Virus record (IMG/VR): IMGVR_UViG_3300028394_000001
Span: 1-64,000 of that record
DNA from: a virus
DNA length: 64,000 nucleotides
Reading direction: 5' to 3' (one strand)
The notes under the pieces are model-generated. The model was not told the DNA's origin. It ran no database searches and saw only the letters and a program-made list of their open reading frames with translations. The translations under genes were made by a program, and so were the position numbers. Every line of letters begins with the position of its first letter. The stretch's first letter is position 1. Below are positions 20,321-29,369 of the stretch, one piece after another.

Positions 20321-20875
20321 ATGGCAAATGCTTATACATATCAAGTCTTAAAAGACGACACTCAACATGCTGTTATTAAATTAACAGCTAAATTTGATGG
20401 TACTGGCCAAGAGTCTAATACTGTAAGAATACAAGCAAACACACTTTCTGGTGCTTTGGCAACCAATGGTTATCCTGTTGCAAACACACAAGGTGGTTCA
20501 GCAAATACAACACTACCATATTATGGACTTTCTTTGTATCGTTTATGGTATGATTGTGCAAGTTCAACTACAGCTGATGTTGAATTATTTTGGCAAGCAA
20601 CCACACCACAAACAATATTCTTTTTGAATGGTAATGGTGAATATGACGGCAACGGCAATTGGATTACTATTCCAAATAACACACAAGGAACAACTAATGC
20701 AAATGGAAATATTGGCATTGTAACTCGCGGAATGTTAGCAAATGATTCATATACAATTATCATGGAACTACGCAAACACAATGAATTTTATTCACGCGGA
20801 CAGTTCAGAGATCCTGCAGCGTTTAACTATACGCCTTATGGTCTAACACCTGGCGGCAACAACGGAATAGGTTAA
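20321..20875 (+). CDS. Putative virion-associated protein in prohead cluster
   Basis: The 184-aa protein has a beta-rich sequence with few charged residues (LSLYRLWYDCASSTTADVELFWQ, about residues 66-90). It is encoded between the core-like gene and the protease gene, 1 base before the latter. This pattern is seen in capsid-associated or decoration proteins of T4-like marine and freshwater phages, but I cannot assign a family. A head-related role is inferred from operon position only. Confidence 0.6.
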   Translation: MANAYTYQVLKDDTQHAVIKLTAKFDGTGQESNTVRIQANTLSGALATNGYPVANTQGGSANTTLPYYGLSLYRLWYDCASSTTADVELFWQATTPQTIFFLNGNGEYDGNGNWITIPNNTQGTTNANGNIGIVTRGMLANDSYTIIMELRKHNEFYSRGQFRDPAAFNYTPYGLTPGGNNGIG

Positions 20876-20876
20876 T

Positions 20877-21521
20877 ATGAAATTAATTAAAGAAATCCAA
20901 GAAACAGTTAATTATATTACCGAAGGTAAAGACGGTGAAAAAGAACTGTACATAGAAGGACCTTTTCTTGTTTCCGAAAAGAAAAATAAGAATGGGCGCC
21001 TGTACGAATTCAATACAATGAAAAAAGAAGTGTATCGTTATACCACAGAATACATCAACAAAAATCGTGCATTTGGTGAACTGGGACATCCAGATTCACC
21101 TACAATTAATTTAGACCGTGTATCACACATGATTGTTGGATTGCGTGAAGACGGTACTCAATGGATCGGTAAAGCAAAAATTATGGCAACTCCTATGGGG
21201 AATATCGCTCGTCAATTAATTGAGGGTGGTGCTTCACTAGGTGTTTCATCAAGAGGCATGGGATCACTGAAGAATGTTAACGGTGTTAATGTTGTTCAAT
21301 CCGATTTTTATCTGGCCACAGCGGCGGATATTGTAGCAGACCCTTCTGCACCTGGAGCTTTCGTTCAAGGTATCATGGAAGGAAAAGAATGGATGTTGGT
21401 TGATGGTGTTTGGACTGAAGTAGACCACGCAGAAGCAGTAAGAGAAATCAGAAAAGCTTCTTCAGCGGAAATCGAGGCAGTAAGTCTTCGCATATTTGAA
21501 AACTTCGTCAAAAAACTTTAA
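20877..21521 (+). CDS. gp21: Prohead core protease gp21
   Basis: The 214-aa serine protease matures the prohead by cutting scaffold and capsid proteins. Catalytic His is in FGELGHP (H71) and the catalytic Ser in the LGVSSRG motif (S124/S125), as in the gp21 / herpesvirus assemblin-like family. The length equals T4 gp21. The gene lies directly upstream of scaffold and capsid genes, its substrates. Confidence 0.95.
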   Translation: MKLIKEIQETVNYITEGKDGEKELYIEGPFLVSEKKNKNGRLYEFNTMKKEVYRYTTEYINKNRAFGELGHPDSPTINLDRVSHMIVGLREDGTQWIGKAKIMATPMGNIARQLIEGGASLGVSSRGMGSLKNVNGVNVVQSDFYLATAADIVADPSAPGAFVQGIMEGKEWMLVDGVWTEVDHAEAVREIRKASSAEIEAVSLRIFENFVKKL

Positions 21522-21523
21522 TC

Positions 21524-21531
21524 TATAAATA
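21524..21531 (+). promoter_or_regulatory. late promoter, scaffold gene
   Basis: Exact TATAAATA 27 bases before the gp22 start. Matches the T4 late consensus recognised by gp55 with the sliding clamp. Confidence 0.75.
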
Positions 21532-21558
21532 AATAATCAAAATCAAGGAGATTTTTAA

Positions 21559-22725
21559 ATGACAAACAGATTTAAACTGTCAGAAGCCGCTACTGCTATT
21601 CTAGAAGGTGCTAAAGAAACTTTCGATTCAAATATTGCAGCAAAGCGTGGACCAGGAGACAAAGGTGGAAAATTATCAGCATCTGTTGCTTATGGCACAC
21701 ATGATGCGGGTATTGTTGGCCAAGATGTTGACAAAATGGACGATGAATTGCCAGATTACCTAAAAGGTACTCCTTCAGCAACTCCTCCAGGTGCAACACC
21801 ACCCGTTAGTGCTGAAAAAGGTTCTAAACTAAAAGGACAACCACAAGAAACAATGGGTCGGAAAGACGTTATGCATCCAGCACAAGCTGATGCCAATAAC
21901 CGTGATGCAATCCGTGACCGTGTCGCTTCACCAAAAGCAAAACAAACAATGCAAGCAAATCCAGGCGCAACATTCCAATCATATGCAGAAGATTTGGATA
22001 TGTCTGATGATGTTAATGCTTTAATGGAAGGTGAAAACCTTTCGGAAGAATTCAAACAAAAGGCAACTACAATTTTCGAAGCAGCAGTTATGTCCCGCAT
22101 CGAAGTTATTGCTGAAGAAGTTGAAAAACAATTAGTTGAACAATTTGAATCTGCTGTTGAAGAAATTAAAGAAGAACTAGCAGGCAAAGTTGATGAGTAT
22201 CTAAACTATATGGTTAATGAGTGGATGGAACAAAATGAATTGGCTATTGAAAATGGCCTACGTTCCGAAATTGCAGAAGACTTCATTGGTGGTCTACGCA
22301 ACCTATTCATCGAACACTATATTGATATTCCAGAAGATAAAGTTGACGTTGTTTCAGAAATGGCACAAAAAGTTGCAGAACTTGAAGATGCTCTTAATGA
22401 ACAAATCACAAAAGGTATCGATTTAACTAAAAAGTTAAACGAGCAAAAGAAAGTCGAAGCCGTTTATGAAGCGTGCGAAGGCTTAACACAGACTCAAGTA
22501 GAAAAATTAAAATCACTCACAGAGGGTGTGGAATTTACTACGGAAGATGAATTCGCAAGCAAACTAGAAACTTTGAAGTCATCATATTTCAAAGAAGACT
22601 ATACAGTTGCAGATAATTCAGCTTTAGATGAAGAAGTTATAATCGAAGAAGAAAAGAAGACACCGCGTTCATCTGATCCTTCAATCGACCAATATGTCGC
22701 CGGTATTTCTAAATCACTAAAGTAA
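21559..22725 (+). CDS. gp22: Prohead scaffolding protein gp22
   Basis: The 388-aa protein is acidic and mostly alpha-helical, with long predicted coiled coils (about 150-340), as expected of the T4 scaffold core. It is longer than T4 gp22 because of a disordered N-terminal part rich in Pro, Gly and Thr (about 25-140). The position between protease and major capsid gene is conserved in the group. AAGGAG lies 8 bases upstream of the ATG. Confidence 0.9.
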   Translation: MTNRFKLSEAATAILEGAKETFDSNIAAKRGPGDKGGKLSASVAYGTHDAGIVGQDVDKMDDELPDYLKGTPSATPPGATPPVSAEKGSKLKGQPQETMGRKDVMHPAQADANNRDAIRDRVASPKAKQTMQANPGATFQSYAEDLDMSDDVNALMEGENLSEEFKQKATTIFEAAVMSRIEVIAEEVEKQLVEQFESAVEEIKEELAGKVDEYLNYMVNEWMEQNELAIENGLRSEIAEDFIGGLRNLFIEHYIDIPEDKVDVVSEMAQKVAELEDALNEQITKGIDLTKKLNEQKKVEAVYEACEGLTQTQVEKLKSLTEGVEFTTEDEFASKLETLKSSYFKEDYTVADNSALDEEVIIEEEKKTPRSSDPSIDQYVAGISKSLK

Positions 22726-22731
22726 TAAATA
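22724..22731 (+). promoter_or_regulatory. late promoter, major capsid gene
   Basis: AATAAATA overlaps the gp22 stop, 33 bases before the gp23 start; 7 of 8 matches to the late box. Confidence 0.5.
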
Positions 22732-22764
22732 AAAAATCAATTTCACACTAAGGAGAAAACCCTC

Positions 22765-24111
22765 ATGTATATGACAGAAGAACTACAAAAAAAATGGGCC
22801 CCAGTTTTGGAACATCCAGAATTAGCATCCATTACCGACCCATACAAGAAAGCAGTTACTGCACTTGTTTTGGAAAACCAACACCAAGCAATGCGTCAAG
22901 ACCGTCAAGCACTTAATGAAACATTAACAGACAATGGTCCTACAAATGTTACAGGTGCTGGTGTTGCAAATTTCGATCCAATCTTAATCAGTTTGGTTCG
23001 TCGTTCATTGCCTAATCTAATTGCGTATGACGTTGCTGGTGTTCAACCAATGACTGGTCCTACAGGATTGATTTTTGCAATGCGTGCTCGTTATTCTCCA
23101 GCTGGAAATATGTCTGGTGCAGAAGCGTTCTACAACGAAGCAAACACAATCTTCTCTGGTAGCAATTCTACTGCAAACCCATACGGTTTCACAGGTACAA
23201 ATGCAACAGACGTTTCAACCAGTTTCCAAAACAATGCAAACACTGCAGCGGCTAATACCACTTCAGGTATTGCAATACCAACAGCTAGCGCAGAATTGTT
23301 AGGTTCAGAAGCAGGTGCAGCATTCCAACAAATGGCATTCTCTATCGAGAAAGTTACTGTTACTGCTCAAAGCCGTGCGTTGAAAGCTGAATACTCACTA
23401 GAACTTGCACAAGACTTGAAAGCTATCCACGGTTTGGATGCTGAAACAGAATTGAGCAACATTCTTTCTACTGAGATTCTTGCTGAAATCAACCGTGAAG
23501 TTATCCGTACAATCTACAACGTAGCAAAAATTGGTGCTCAATACGGTACAACTACTGCTGGATTTTTCGACCTTGACACTGACTCAAACGGCCGTTGGTC
23601 TGTTGAGCGTTTCAAAGGTTTGATTTTCCAAGTTGAACGTGATGCAAATGTAATTGCAAAACAAACTCGTCGTGGTAAAGGTAACGTAATGATCGTTTCT
23701 TCAGATGTTGCTTCCGCAATGGCAATGGCTGGCGTTCTTTCTTACACACCTGCTCTACAAACTGATTTACAAGTTGATGACACTGGTAACACCTTCGCAG
23801 GTTTGTTACACGGTCGTATCAAAGTGTACATTGATCCATACTATGGTGGTTACACATCTAACCAAGAATTGGTTACTATCGGTTATAAGGGTTCTTCTCC
23901 TTATGACGCTGGTATATTCTACTGCCCTTACGTTCCTCTACAAATGGTTCGTGCAGTTGACCAATTCACATTCCAACCAAAAATTGGATTCAAGACTCGT
24001 TACGGAATGGTTGCAAACCCATTCGCAGAAGGTCTAACAGCTGGTAACGGTAAATTAAATTCACAAGCAAATGTGTATTACCGTCTATTCGCAGTTAAGA
24101 ACTTGATGTAA
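22765..24111 (+). CDS. gp23: Major capsid protein gp23
   Basis: The 448-aa HK97-fold capsid protein. Diagnostic segments are LIAYDVAGVQPMTGPTGLIF (about 92-111), SRALKAEYSLELAQDLKAIHG (about 210-230) and the KFxxRYGMVANPF tail. The N-terminal helix is probably removed by gp21; L50-N51-E52 fits the (L/I)xE cleavage rule of T4. Codon choice here is more biased than in neighbours, as usual for the most abundant protein. AAGGAGAA precedes the start. Confidence 0.97.
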   Translation: MYMTEELQKKWAPVLEHPELASITDPYKKAVTALVLENQHQAMRQDRQALNETLTDNGPTNVTGAGVANFDPILISLVRRSLPNLIAYDVAGVQPMTGPTGLIFAMRARYSPAGNMSGAEAFYNEANTIFSGSNSTANPYGFTGTNATDVSTSFQNNANTAAANTTSGIAIPTASAELLGSEAGAAFQQMAFSIEKVTVTAQSRALKAEYSLELAQDLKAIHGLDAETELSNILSTEILAEINREVIRTIYNVAKIGAQYGTTTAGFFDLDTDSNGRWSVERFKGLIFQVERDANVIAKQTRRGKGNVMIVSSDVASAMAMAGVLSYTPALQTDLQVDDTGNTFAGLLHGRIKVYIDPYYGGYTSNQELVTIGYKGSSPYDAGIFYCPYVPLQMVRAVDQFTFQPKIGFKTRYGMVANPFAEGLTAGNGKLNSQANVYYRLFAVKNLM

Positions 24112-24140
24112 TCAGGGAACCTCCACAGAGAGGTATTTAA

Positions 24141-24168
24141 AAGGGAACTTTCGAGTTCCCTTTTTTTT
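24141..24168 (+). terminator. intrinsic terminator after gp23
   Basis: Stem GGGAACT/AGTTCCC with a TTCG loop, followed by eight T. It ends the capsid transcript. A weaker hairpin (ACCTC/GAGGT) precedes it. Confidence 0.9.
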
Positions 24169-24172
24169 GGCG

Positions 24173-24180
24173 CCTAAATA
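24173..24180 (+). promoter_or_regulatory. possible late promoter after capsid terminator
   Basis: CCTAAATA matches the late box at 6 of 8 positions, directly after the terminator and 31 bases before the next start. Confidence 0.3.
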
Positions 24181-24210
24181 GGTGTATGTTAACTTATAAA
24201 GGAAATAATC

Positions 24211-24399
24211 ATGATTAAATTCATTAAATCTTTCTTCGGAAAAAGAGAATCAAAATTTGAACATCCATTGGATGCTGTTACAACCTCTAATGTGCCTGTA
24301 CCTGCTGATACTCCACCAATTGTTGAGACGGTTGTTGAAACACCTGTTGCAGAACCAACACAAAAGAAAAAACGCAATTACAACAAAAAGACTAAGTAA
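24211..24399 (+). CDS. Small hypothetical protein, basic C-terminus
   Basis: The 62-aa protein has an amphipathic N-terminus (MIKFIKSFFGKRE), a Pro/Val/Glu-rich middle and a Lys/Asn-rich tail. It has no recognised domain. AAAGGAA precedes the ATG, and the stop overlaps the next gene's ATG by one base. Its place between capsid and tail genes suggests late expression. The function is unknown. Confidence 0.6.
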   Translation: MIKFIKSFFGKRESKFEHPLDAVTTSNVPVPADTPPIVETVVETPVAEPTQKKKRNYNKKTK

Positions 24400-24926
24400 T
24401 GTCAGCTTTAACAAGAACACCAGAGAATACTAATCCGTTACAATCATCCAAATTTATTTTGGCGTTTAATAGATTGCCTACTGTACAGTATTTTTGCCAA
24501 GAAGCAAATTTACCTGGTGTTACTTTAGGTGTTATTGAATATGCAACACCCTTGCGTGATGTACCTATTGCGGGAAACAAACTATCTTACAATGAATTCG
24601 ACATAACTTTTATTGTGGATGAACAACTACAATCTTGGAATGAATTGTATAAATGGTTGTTGTCAATAGGGTCACCAAAAAGTTTAGAAGAAAGAAATAG
24701 ATTTAATCAGTTACAAAATCAATATACTAATAAAGATGAATATTATTCAGAAGCAACTTTAACTATTATGTCTTCTTTAAATAATCCATTATTGAGAGTA
24801 AATTACCATAGAATGTTTCCTATTTCAATTTCAGACATTAAGTTTGATACACAATTAGACGCAGACACAATTATAACGGCAACAGCATCATTTCAATATG
24901 AGTATTTTGATATAACACCAGCTTAA
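24399..24926 (+). CDS. Tail tube-fold protein, probable tail terminator gp3-like
   Basis: The 175-aa protein contains the tube-protein signature FCQEANLPGVTLG near residues 31-43 and a FQYEYF closing strand at the C-terminus, as in the gp19 family. True gp19 is encoded at 17205, so this is a second tube-fold protein. In related T4-like phages the gene between 23 and uvsY encodes gp3 (tail completion, about 176 aa), which fits the length and position. A baseplate tube initiator of gp54 type is less likely because it is normally larger. Confidence 0.7.
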   Translation: MSALTRTPENTNPLQSSKFILAFNRLPTVQYFCQEANLPGVTLGVIEYATPLRDVPIAGNKLSYNEFDITFIVDEQLQSWNELYKWLLSIGSPKSLEERNRFNQLQNQYTNKDEYYSEATLTIMSSLNNPLLRVNYHRMFPISISDIKFDTQLDADTIITATASFQYEYFDITPA

Positions 24927-24945
24927 CTTTTTTTTATTTTATATT

Positions 24946-25380
24946 ATGGAAAACCTTGAACAAATTTTAGAATACTGGACAGCCGATTCAGAAATAGACC
25001 AGACAGAACCCGGCAAAGAACTTCTAAAAATACCTAAACTACACAACAAGTATTTGTCTATACTTACGAAACACAAAATTGCATTCAAACGGATTCATTT
25101 TGATTACACCCGTATGCGTAAAATTAAATATGAATATTATTCAGGAAAAATGGACAAAGACGAACTTGAAAAATATGGTTGGCAACAGTTTGGGTATACT
25201 CTTAAATCTGATATGCCCACCTACTTAGAATCTGATAATGATTTAATCAAATTGCTTGAGAAAAAAATGTATCATGAGGAGGTAGTATCGGTGGTTGAAT
25301 CCATAATGGGTGAATTAAAACAACGCACATGGCAACTAAGAGAATATATCGCATGGGAGAGATTCATTGGAGGACAATAA
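24946..25380 (+). CDS. uvsY: Recombination mediator UvsY
   Basis: The 144-aa protein loads the UvsX recombinase on gp32-coated single-stranded DNA. The segments ILTKHKIAFKRIHFDYTRMR (about 39-58) and LREYIAWERFIGG at the C-terminus are characteristic. The length matches T4 UvsY. Its 3' end overlaps the start of UvsW by 14 bases. Confidence 0.92.
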   Translation: MENLEQILEYWTADSEIDQTEPGKELLKIPKLHNKYLSILTKHKIAFKRIHFDYTRMRKIKYEYYSGKMDKDELEKYGWQQFGYTLKSDMPTYLESDNDLIKLLEKKMYHEEVVSVVESIMGELKQRTWQLREYIAWERFIGGQ

Positions 25381-26881
25381 TCATATATTTATCTCTAAGG
25401 TCAATGAAGTATACTTGAAGATAAAATGTGAGAAACATATATCTCAAGAAATCTCAGAGTTTTTTACCTTCTTTGTTCCAGGTTATCAATTTGTTCCAGC
25501 TTATCGTAATAGAATATGGGATGGCAAAATCCGCCTGTTGGACCTGAGAACTAATCACCTATACATTGGATTAATAAAATATCTACAAGAGTTCTGTGAA
25601 TCTAGAGATTATACGATTGGTTACAGTAATGATTCGGATCATTTAGATATTGAAGATGAGTTTTCAGTTTATCATGCTAAAAAGTTTGCAGATAGTTTGC
25701 AACTTACATCAAGAGGCAAGAAGATTGAAATAAGAGACCATCAGGTTGATGCATTTTGCCATGCAATGCAAACTCGTAGAGCTCTATTGTTATCTCCTAC
25801 AGCATCAGGTAAATCACTAATCATATATTTGATTGTTCGACAATTAATCGACTATCAGAAATTAAAAGGACTGATTATTGTTCCAACAACTTCTTTGGTT
25901 GAACAATTATATTCAGATTTTGGTGATTATGCAGCTGAAACAGATTTTAAAAATGACAAACACATCCACAGAATTTATCAGGGTAAAGAAAAAGATACAG
26001 ACAAAGATGTAACTATTTCTACATGGCAATCGTTATATAAAATGCCTAAAGAGTATTTTGAACAATTTGACTATGTTATTGGTGATGAAGCGCATTTATT
26101 CAAGGCTCAATCACTTACAAGCATTTTAACTGCATGTACCAACGCAAAGTATCGAATAGGACTCACTGGAACGCTTGACGGCACTAAGACGCACAAGTTA
26201 GTATTGGAAGGGCTCTTCGGTTCAACCAAGCGCGTTATAACGACAAAAGAACTAATTGACAAGAATGAACTATCAAAATTTGAAATAAAGTGTCTTATTT
26301 TGAAACATCCAGATGAAATTTGCTTGGAAATGAAAAGCAAAGACTATCAGGAAGAAATACAATATCTTATTGCGAACGAACAAAGAAATAAGTTCATTAA
26401 GAATCTTGCGGTTAGTTTAGGTAATAATACACTTATATTATATCAAATGGTTGCCAAGCATGGACAAATCCTCTATGATATGATTAAGAACACCGAGAAA
26501 ATTGGTGAACGAAAGGTCTTTTTCATTTCAGGTAAAACAGAAACAGACGATAGAGAAAGTATTAGGAAAATTATGGAGACAGAAAATGACGCTATTGTTG
26601 TGGCTTCTTTTGGTACCTTTAGTACTGGTATTAATATTAGGAACTTGCATAATATTATTTTTGCATCACCTTCTAAAAGTAGAGTCAGGAATCTACAGTC
26701 TATTGGCCGAGGATTAAGGCAAAATGAAGGAAAAGAAATTGCAACTCTCTATGATATTGCGGATGATTTACGTTATAAAAAACATATGAATTTTACATTA
26801 AAACATTTCGTTGAAAGAGTGAAGATATATACTGATGAGAAGTTCCCATTTAAAACCTATAAGATAGGACTAAAGAAATGA
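25367..26881 (+). CDS. uvsW: Recombination helicase UvsW (SF2)
   Basis: The 504-aa ATP-dependent helicase unwinds R-loops and Holliday junctions and drives the switch from origin- to recombination-dependent replication. Walker A is SPTASGKS (143-150), the Walker B box is GDEAH (239-243), and motif VI reads QSIGRGLRQNEG near 445-456. The start is a TTG codon with GGGAGAG 5 bases upstream inside uvsY; no nearby ATG gives the full N-terminal domain. It is translationally coupled to uvsY. Confidence 0.95.
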   Translation: MEDNNHIFISKVNEVYLKIKCEKHISQEISEFFTFFVPGYQFVPAYRNRIWDGKIRLLDLRTNHLYIGLIKYLQEFCESRDYTIGYSNDSDHLDIEDEFSVYHAKKFADSLQLTSRGKKIEIRDHQVDAFCHAMQTRRALLLSPTASGKSLIIYLIVRQLIDYQKLKGLIIVPTTSLVEQLYSDFGDYAAETDFKNDKHIHRIYQGKEKDTDKDVTISTWQSLYKMPKEYFEQFDYVIGDEAHLFKAQSLTSILTACTNAKYRIGLTGTLDGTKTHKLVLEGLFGSTKRVITTKELIDKNELSKFEIKCLILKHPDEICLEMKSKDYQEEIQYLIANEQRNKFIKNLAVSLGNNTLILYQMVAKHGQILYDMIKNTEKIGERKVFFISGKTETDDRESIRKIMETENDAIVVASFGTFSTGINIRNLHNIIFASPSKSRVRNLQSIGRGLRQNEGKEIATLYDIADDLRYKKHMNFTLKHFVERVKIYTDEKFPFKTYKIGLKK

Positions 26882-27249
26882 ATAACATCAAAGTAGTCAG
26901 ATTATTAGATGGCACAGACGTTGTATCTGTGATTGATGAAATTAAAACTGGAGTATTTCTTCTAATTAATCCTATGGAATTTCAAGTTCAAGTTCGCGGG
27001 CAAGCATCTCATATTACTTTAGCTCCGTACTTACCCTTTCAATTTGTTGAAAAGAATGAAGTTGTTATTTACGCAAAAGATGTTGTTTTTTCGACAACAC
27101 CAAAAGAAGAATTTGCCGAGTATTATGAAACCTCTGTAGAACAACTCCTCGAAAATGCAAATGAAGAAGAACCTATACCTGAGAGAATTAAAGACCTAAT
27201 GATTAAGGCATTTATTGCTCTTGATCCAGAAGAAAAGGTATTACATTAA
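26878..27249 (+). CDS. Sm/LSm-like small protein, copy 1
   Basis: The 123-aa protein begins with VVRLLDGTDVVSVIDEI and continues with a short beta-rich domain (about 1-75), then an acidic helical tail. It shares the pattern (V/L)-x-L-x-(D/T)-G-(T/E)-D-V-x-x-x-(I/V) and the FxPY/FxPF segment with the protein at 49852. Such proteins in T4-like phages are described as Sm-like, but RNA binding is not shown here. The start overlaps the uvsW stop by 4 bases. Confidence 0.6.
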   Translation: MNNIKVVRLLDGTDVVSVIDEIKTGVFLLINPMEFQVQVRGQASHITLAPYLPFQFVEKNEVVIYAKDVVFSTTPKEEFAEYYETSVEQLLENANEEEPIPERIKDLMIKAFIALDPEEKVLH

Positions 27250-27292
27250 TTTAAATGGTCAACACCGGGAGACTAACATTAGTCAAGCCCTT

Positions 27293-27318
27293 TTGTCAAC
27301 ACATATTTTGGTATACTT
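27293..27318. promoter_or_regulatory. conserved intergenic element (minus orientation)
   Basis: Read on the minus strand this is AAGTATACCA, then AAATATGTG, then TTGACAAA. The same element occurs on the + strand at 33749 and 49769, where its TTGACA serves as the -35 box of a strong promoter. Here it points away from gp55, and I see no good -10 box downstream on the minus strand. Confidence 0.4.
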
Positions 27319-27320
27319 GA

Positions 27321-27920
27321 ATGAGCTCTAAACATTACATTAATAACGCAACCTTCCTACAAGAACTTCTGGCATACAAAGAACGCAAGTCTAAGAATCC
27401 AAAAGAACCAATACCAAATTATATTGGTGAATGCTGGATGAAAATTGCCGAAGGCCTATCACACAAACCAAACTTCATTAGTTATTCCTACAGAGATGAA
27501 ATGATTTCTGATGGTATTGAAAACTGTTTGATGTACTTTGAGAACTTCAATCCAGCTAAGTCTTCCAATCCATTTGCATACTTCACACAGATTATATACT
27601 TTGCATTCCTTAGACGTATCCAAAAAGAAAAGAAACAAACTTATATCAAGTACAAGTCTACAGCTCAGATGGGCATCCTAAGTGAATATGAGATGCAGGA
27701 CTTAGATTCAGGAGGCACTAAGCAGTTTGAATTGTATGATAACATTGCCGATTTCATTGAAGTCTATGAGTTGGGGCAATCCAAGAAAAAGGCGGAGAAA
27801 AAGAATGCCAAAAAACCAAAGGGCATTGAGGCATTCTTGGAACCTGAAGGTGAAATGGCATTAATACTTGCAGAAAAGGCATTCTTGAACGATAAAGAAG
27901 AAAATTTCTTGACAAGATGA
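27321..27920 (+). CDS. gp55: Late-transcription sigma factor gp55
   Basis: The 199-aa highly diverged sigma factor directs host RNA polymerase to TATAAATA late promoters. The segment SSNPFAYFTQIIYFAFLRRIQKE (about 92-114) is the region 2-like core conserved in all gp55 proteins. The C-terminus (EENFLTR) is hydrophobic-acidic, as expected for the sliding-clamp contact. The presence of exact late boxes elsewhere in the window supports the role. It overlaps the next gene by 4 bases (ATGA). Confidence 0.93.
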   Translation: MSSKHYINNATFLQELLAYKERKSKNPKEPIPNYIGECWMKIAEGLSHKPNFISYSYRDEMISDGIENCLMYFENFNPAKSSNPFAYFTQIIYFAFLRRIQKEKKQTYIKYKSTAQMGILSEYEMQDLDSGGTKQFELYDNIADFIEVYELGQSKKKAEKKNAKKPKGIEAFLEPEGEMALILAEKAFLNDKEENFLTR

Positions 27921-28345
27921 ACCTTTTAGATTATAATGAGAAAAACCTTGGTATAATTTCTGGATTAATCCTTAAAAATTTAACCCATGACCTGTTACCT
28001 AGGAAATGGTGGGGTAAAAACTCCACCAATCCATTATTTGGTCATTGCCATAACGCTACTGGTTGTTTATATAAGATTTTTGGATACAAAGCAATGCACA
28101 CCTATAAAGCTCTAGACTATGAAGATGTTTGGCATTGGTGGGCCATTGATAAAGAAAACAAGATTATAGACTTGACCGCTGGACAATATACAAGTAGAGG
28201 AAAGAATCCTCCTTATGCGGAAGGTAACAAGGCAAGTTTGTTAGGGTTTGAATACCGCAAAAGAATTTTAAGACTTACAGATAGGGTAATGTGTGAATAT
28301 GAAAGTAGCAATAATCACGGATCAACATTTTGGAGCCAGGAATGA
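27917..28345 (+). CDS. YunG-like hypothetical protein
   Basis: The 142-aa protein contains HCHNATGCLYKIFGYKAMHT (about 44-63), a WHWWAID strand and IIDLTAGQY (about 90-98). This HC...FG...W...DLT(A/S)xQ pattern resembles the small YunG-like family found in bacteria and phages, whose function is unknown. It overlaps gp55 by 4 bases and gp47 by about 45 bases. It may simply ride with the late-sigma/nuclease operon. Confidence 0.65.
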   Translation: MNLLDYNEKNLGIISGLILKNLTHDLLPRKWWGKNSTNPLFGHCHNATGCLYKIFGYKAMHTYKALDYEDVWHWWAIDKENKIIDLTAGQYTSRGKNPPYAEGNKASLLGFEYRKRILRLTDRVMCEYESSNNHGSTFWSQE

Positions 28346-29369
28346 CTCCGTTCACTTTTTGGATTACTATGAAAAATTTTATGATGAAACATTTTTTCCT
28401 GCTATCACAAGTGCCAACATTAATACTGTCCTTATTCTTGGTGACACGTTTGATAGGCGCAAATATGTAAACTTCTACTCACTCAAAAGAACAAAAGAAA
28501 TGTTCTTTGATAAGTTGGCCGAACTAGGTATTGAAGTACATATGCTGGCAGGTAACCACGATACATATTTCAAGAATACGAATGATGTTAACTCCGTAGA
28601 TTTATTATTGAGAGAGTATGGCAATATAAATGTGATTGACCATCCAGTAAACATATATGTTGGTCCTCATAAAGTTTGTATGATGCCTTGGATTTGTCCA
28701 GAAAACTATGAAGATAGTATGGAGACATTGAAAGAAACCGATGCAGAGATATGCATGGGACATTTTGAAATTGCAGGTTTTGCCATGCATCGTGGCATGC
28801 CATCTGAAGAAGGATTGAATCGTGGATTATTTAGGAAGTTTACACATACTTTTAGTGGTCATTATCACCATAAATCTAGTGCTAACGATATACATTATCT
28901 CGGGAACCCGTATGAGCTTACTTGGCAAGACTATGGCGATGATAGGGGCTTTCACATCTTTGATTTTGGAAGCAAAGAACTTACTTTCATAAAGAATCCA
29001 AATGTGATGTTTCACCGAATTGTCTATGATGACAAAACTGAAACAATCCAAGAAGTTATGGCAAAAGACCTGAGTAAGTTTGCCGGTTCGTATGTGAAAG
29101 TGGTCGCAGTCAATAAGACCAATCCATACTTGTTCGACCAGTTTATGAACAAACTCTATATGGTAAATCCACTCGATATTACCATTATTGAAGACGCTTT
29201 AGACTTGACAGAAGGTGTAGAAGATGATAAGATAGATGAAGCAGAGGATACAATAACCATCATTAACAAATACGTTGATGCATTGGAAAACTCCGGTATC
29301 GATAACACAAAACTAAAGACTATGTTAAAAGAACTTTATGTTGAGGCATTGAACTTAGAACAAGCATGA
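28299..29369 (+). CDS. gp47: Recombination nuclease subunit gp47 (Mre11/SbcD-like)
   Basis: The 356-aa metallophosphatase subunit of the gp46-gp47 DNA end-processing complex. Metal-binding motifs are ITDQHFG near the N-terminus (DxH), LGDTFDRR, GNHD and the late GHxHH-type segment (FSGHYHH). ATG 28299 (MKVAIITDQ) is preferred. A GTG at 28293 with TAGGG 6 bases upstream is an alternative that adds two residues. Overlap with gp46 is 4 bases. Confidence 0.95.
   Translation: MKVAIITDQHFGARNDSVHFLDYYEKFYDETFFPAITSANINTVLILGDTFDRRKYVNFYSLKRTKEMFFDKLAELGIEVHMLAGNHDTYFKNTNDVNSVDLLLREYGNINVIDHPVNIYVGPHKVCMMPWICPENYEDSMETLKETDAEICMGHFEIAGFAMHRGMPSEEGLNRGLFRKFTHTFSGHYHHKSSANDIHYLGNPYELTWQDYGDDRGFHIFDFGSKELTFIKNPNVMFHRIVYDDKTETIQEVMAKDLSKFAGSYVKVVAVNKTNPYLFDQFMNKLYMVNPLDITIIEDALDLTEGVEDDKIDEAEDTITIINKYVDALENSGIDNTKLKTMLKELYVEALNLEQA

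Noticed and set aside
27289-27317. A + strand promoter for gp55 using TATACT at 27312
   Set aside because: There is no -35 box at 16-18 bases; TTGTCA is only 13 bases away and the ATG begins 4 bases after the box.
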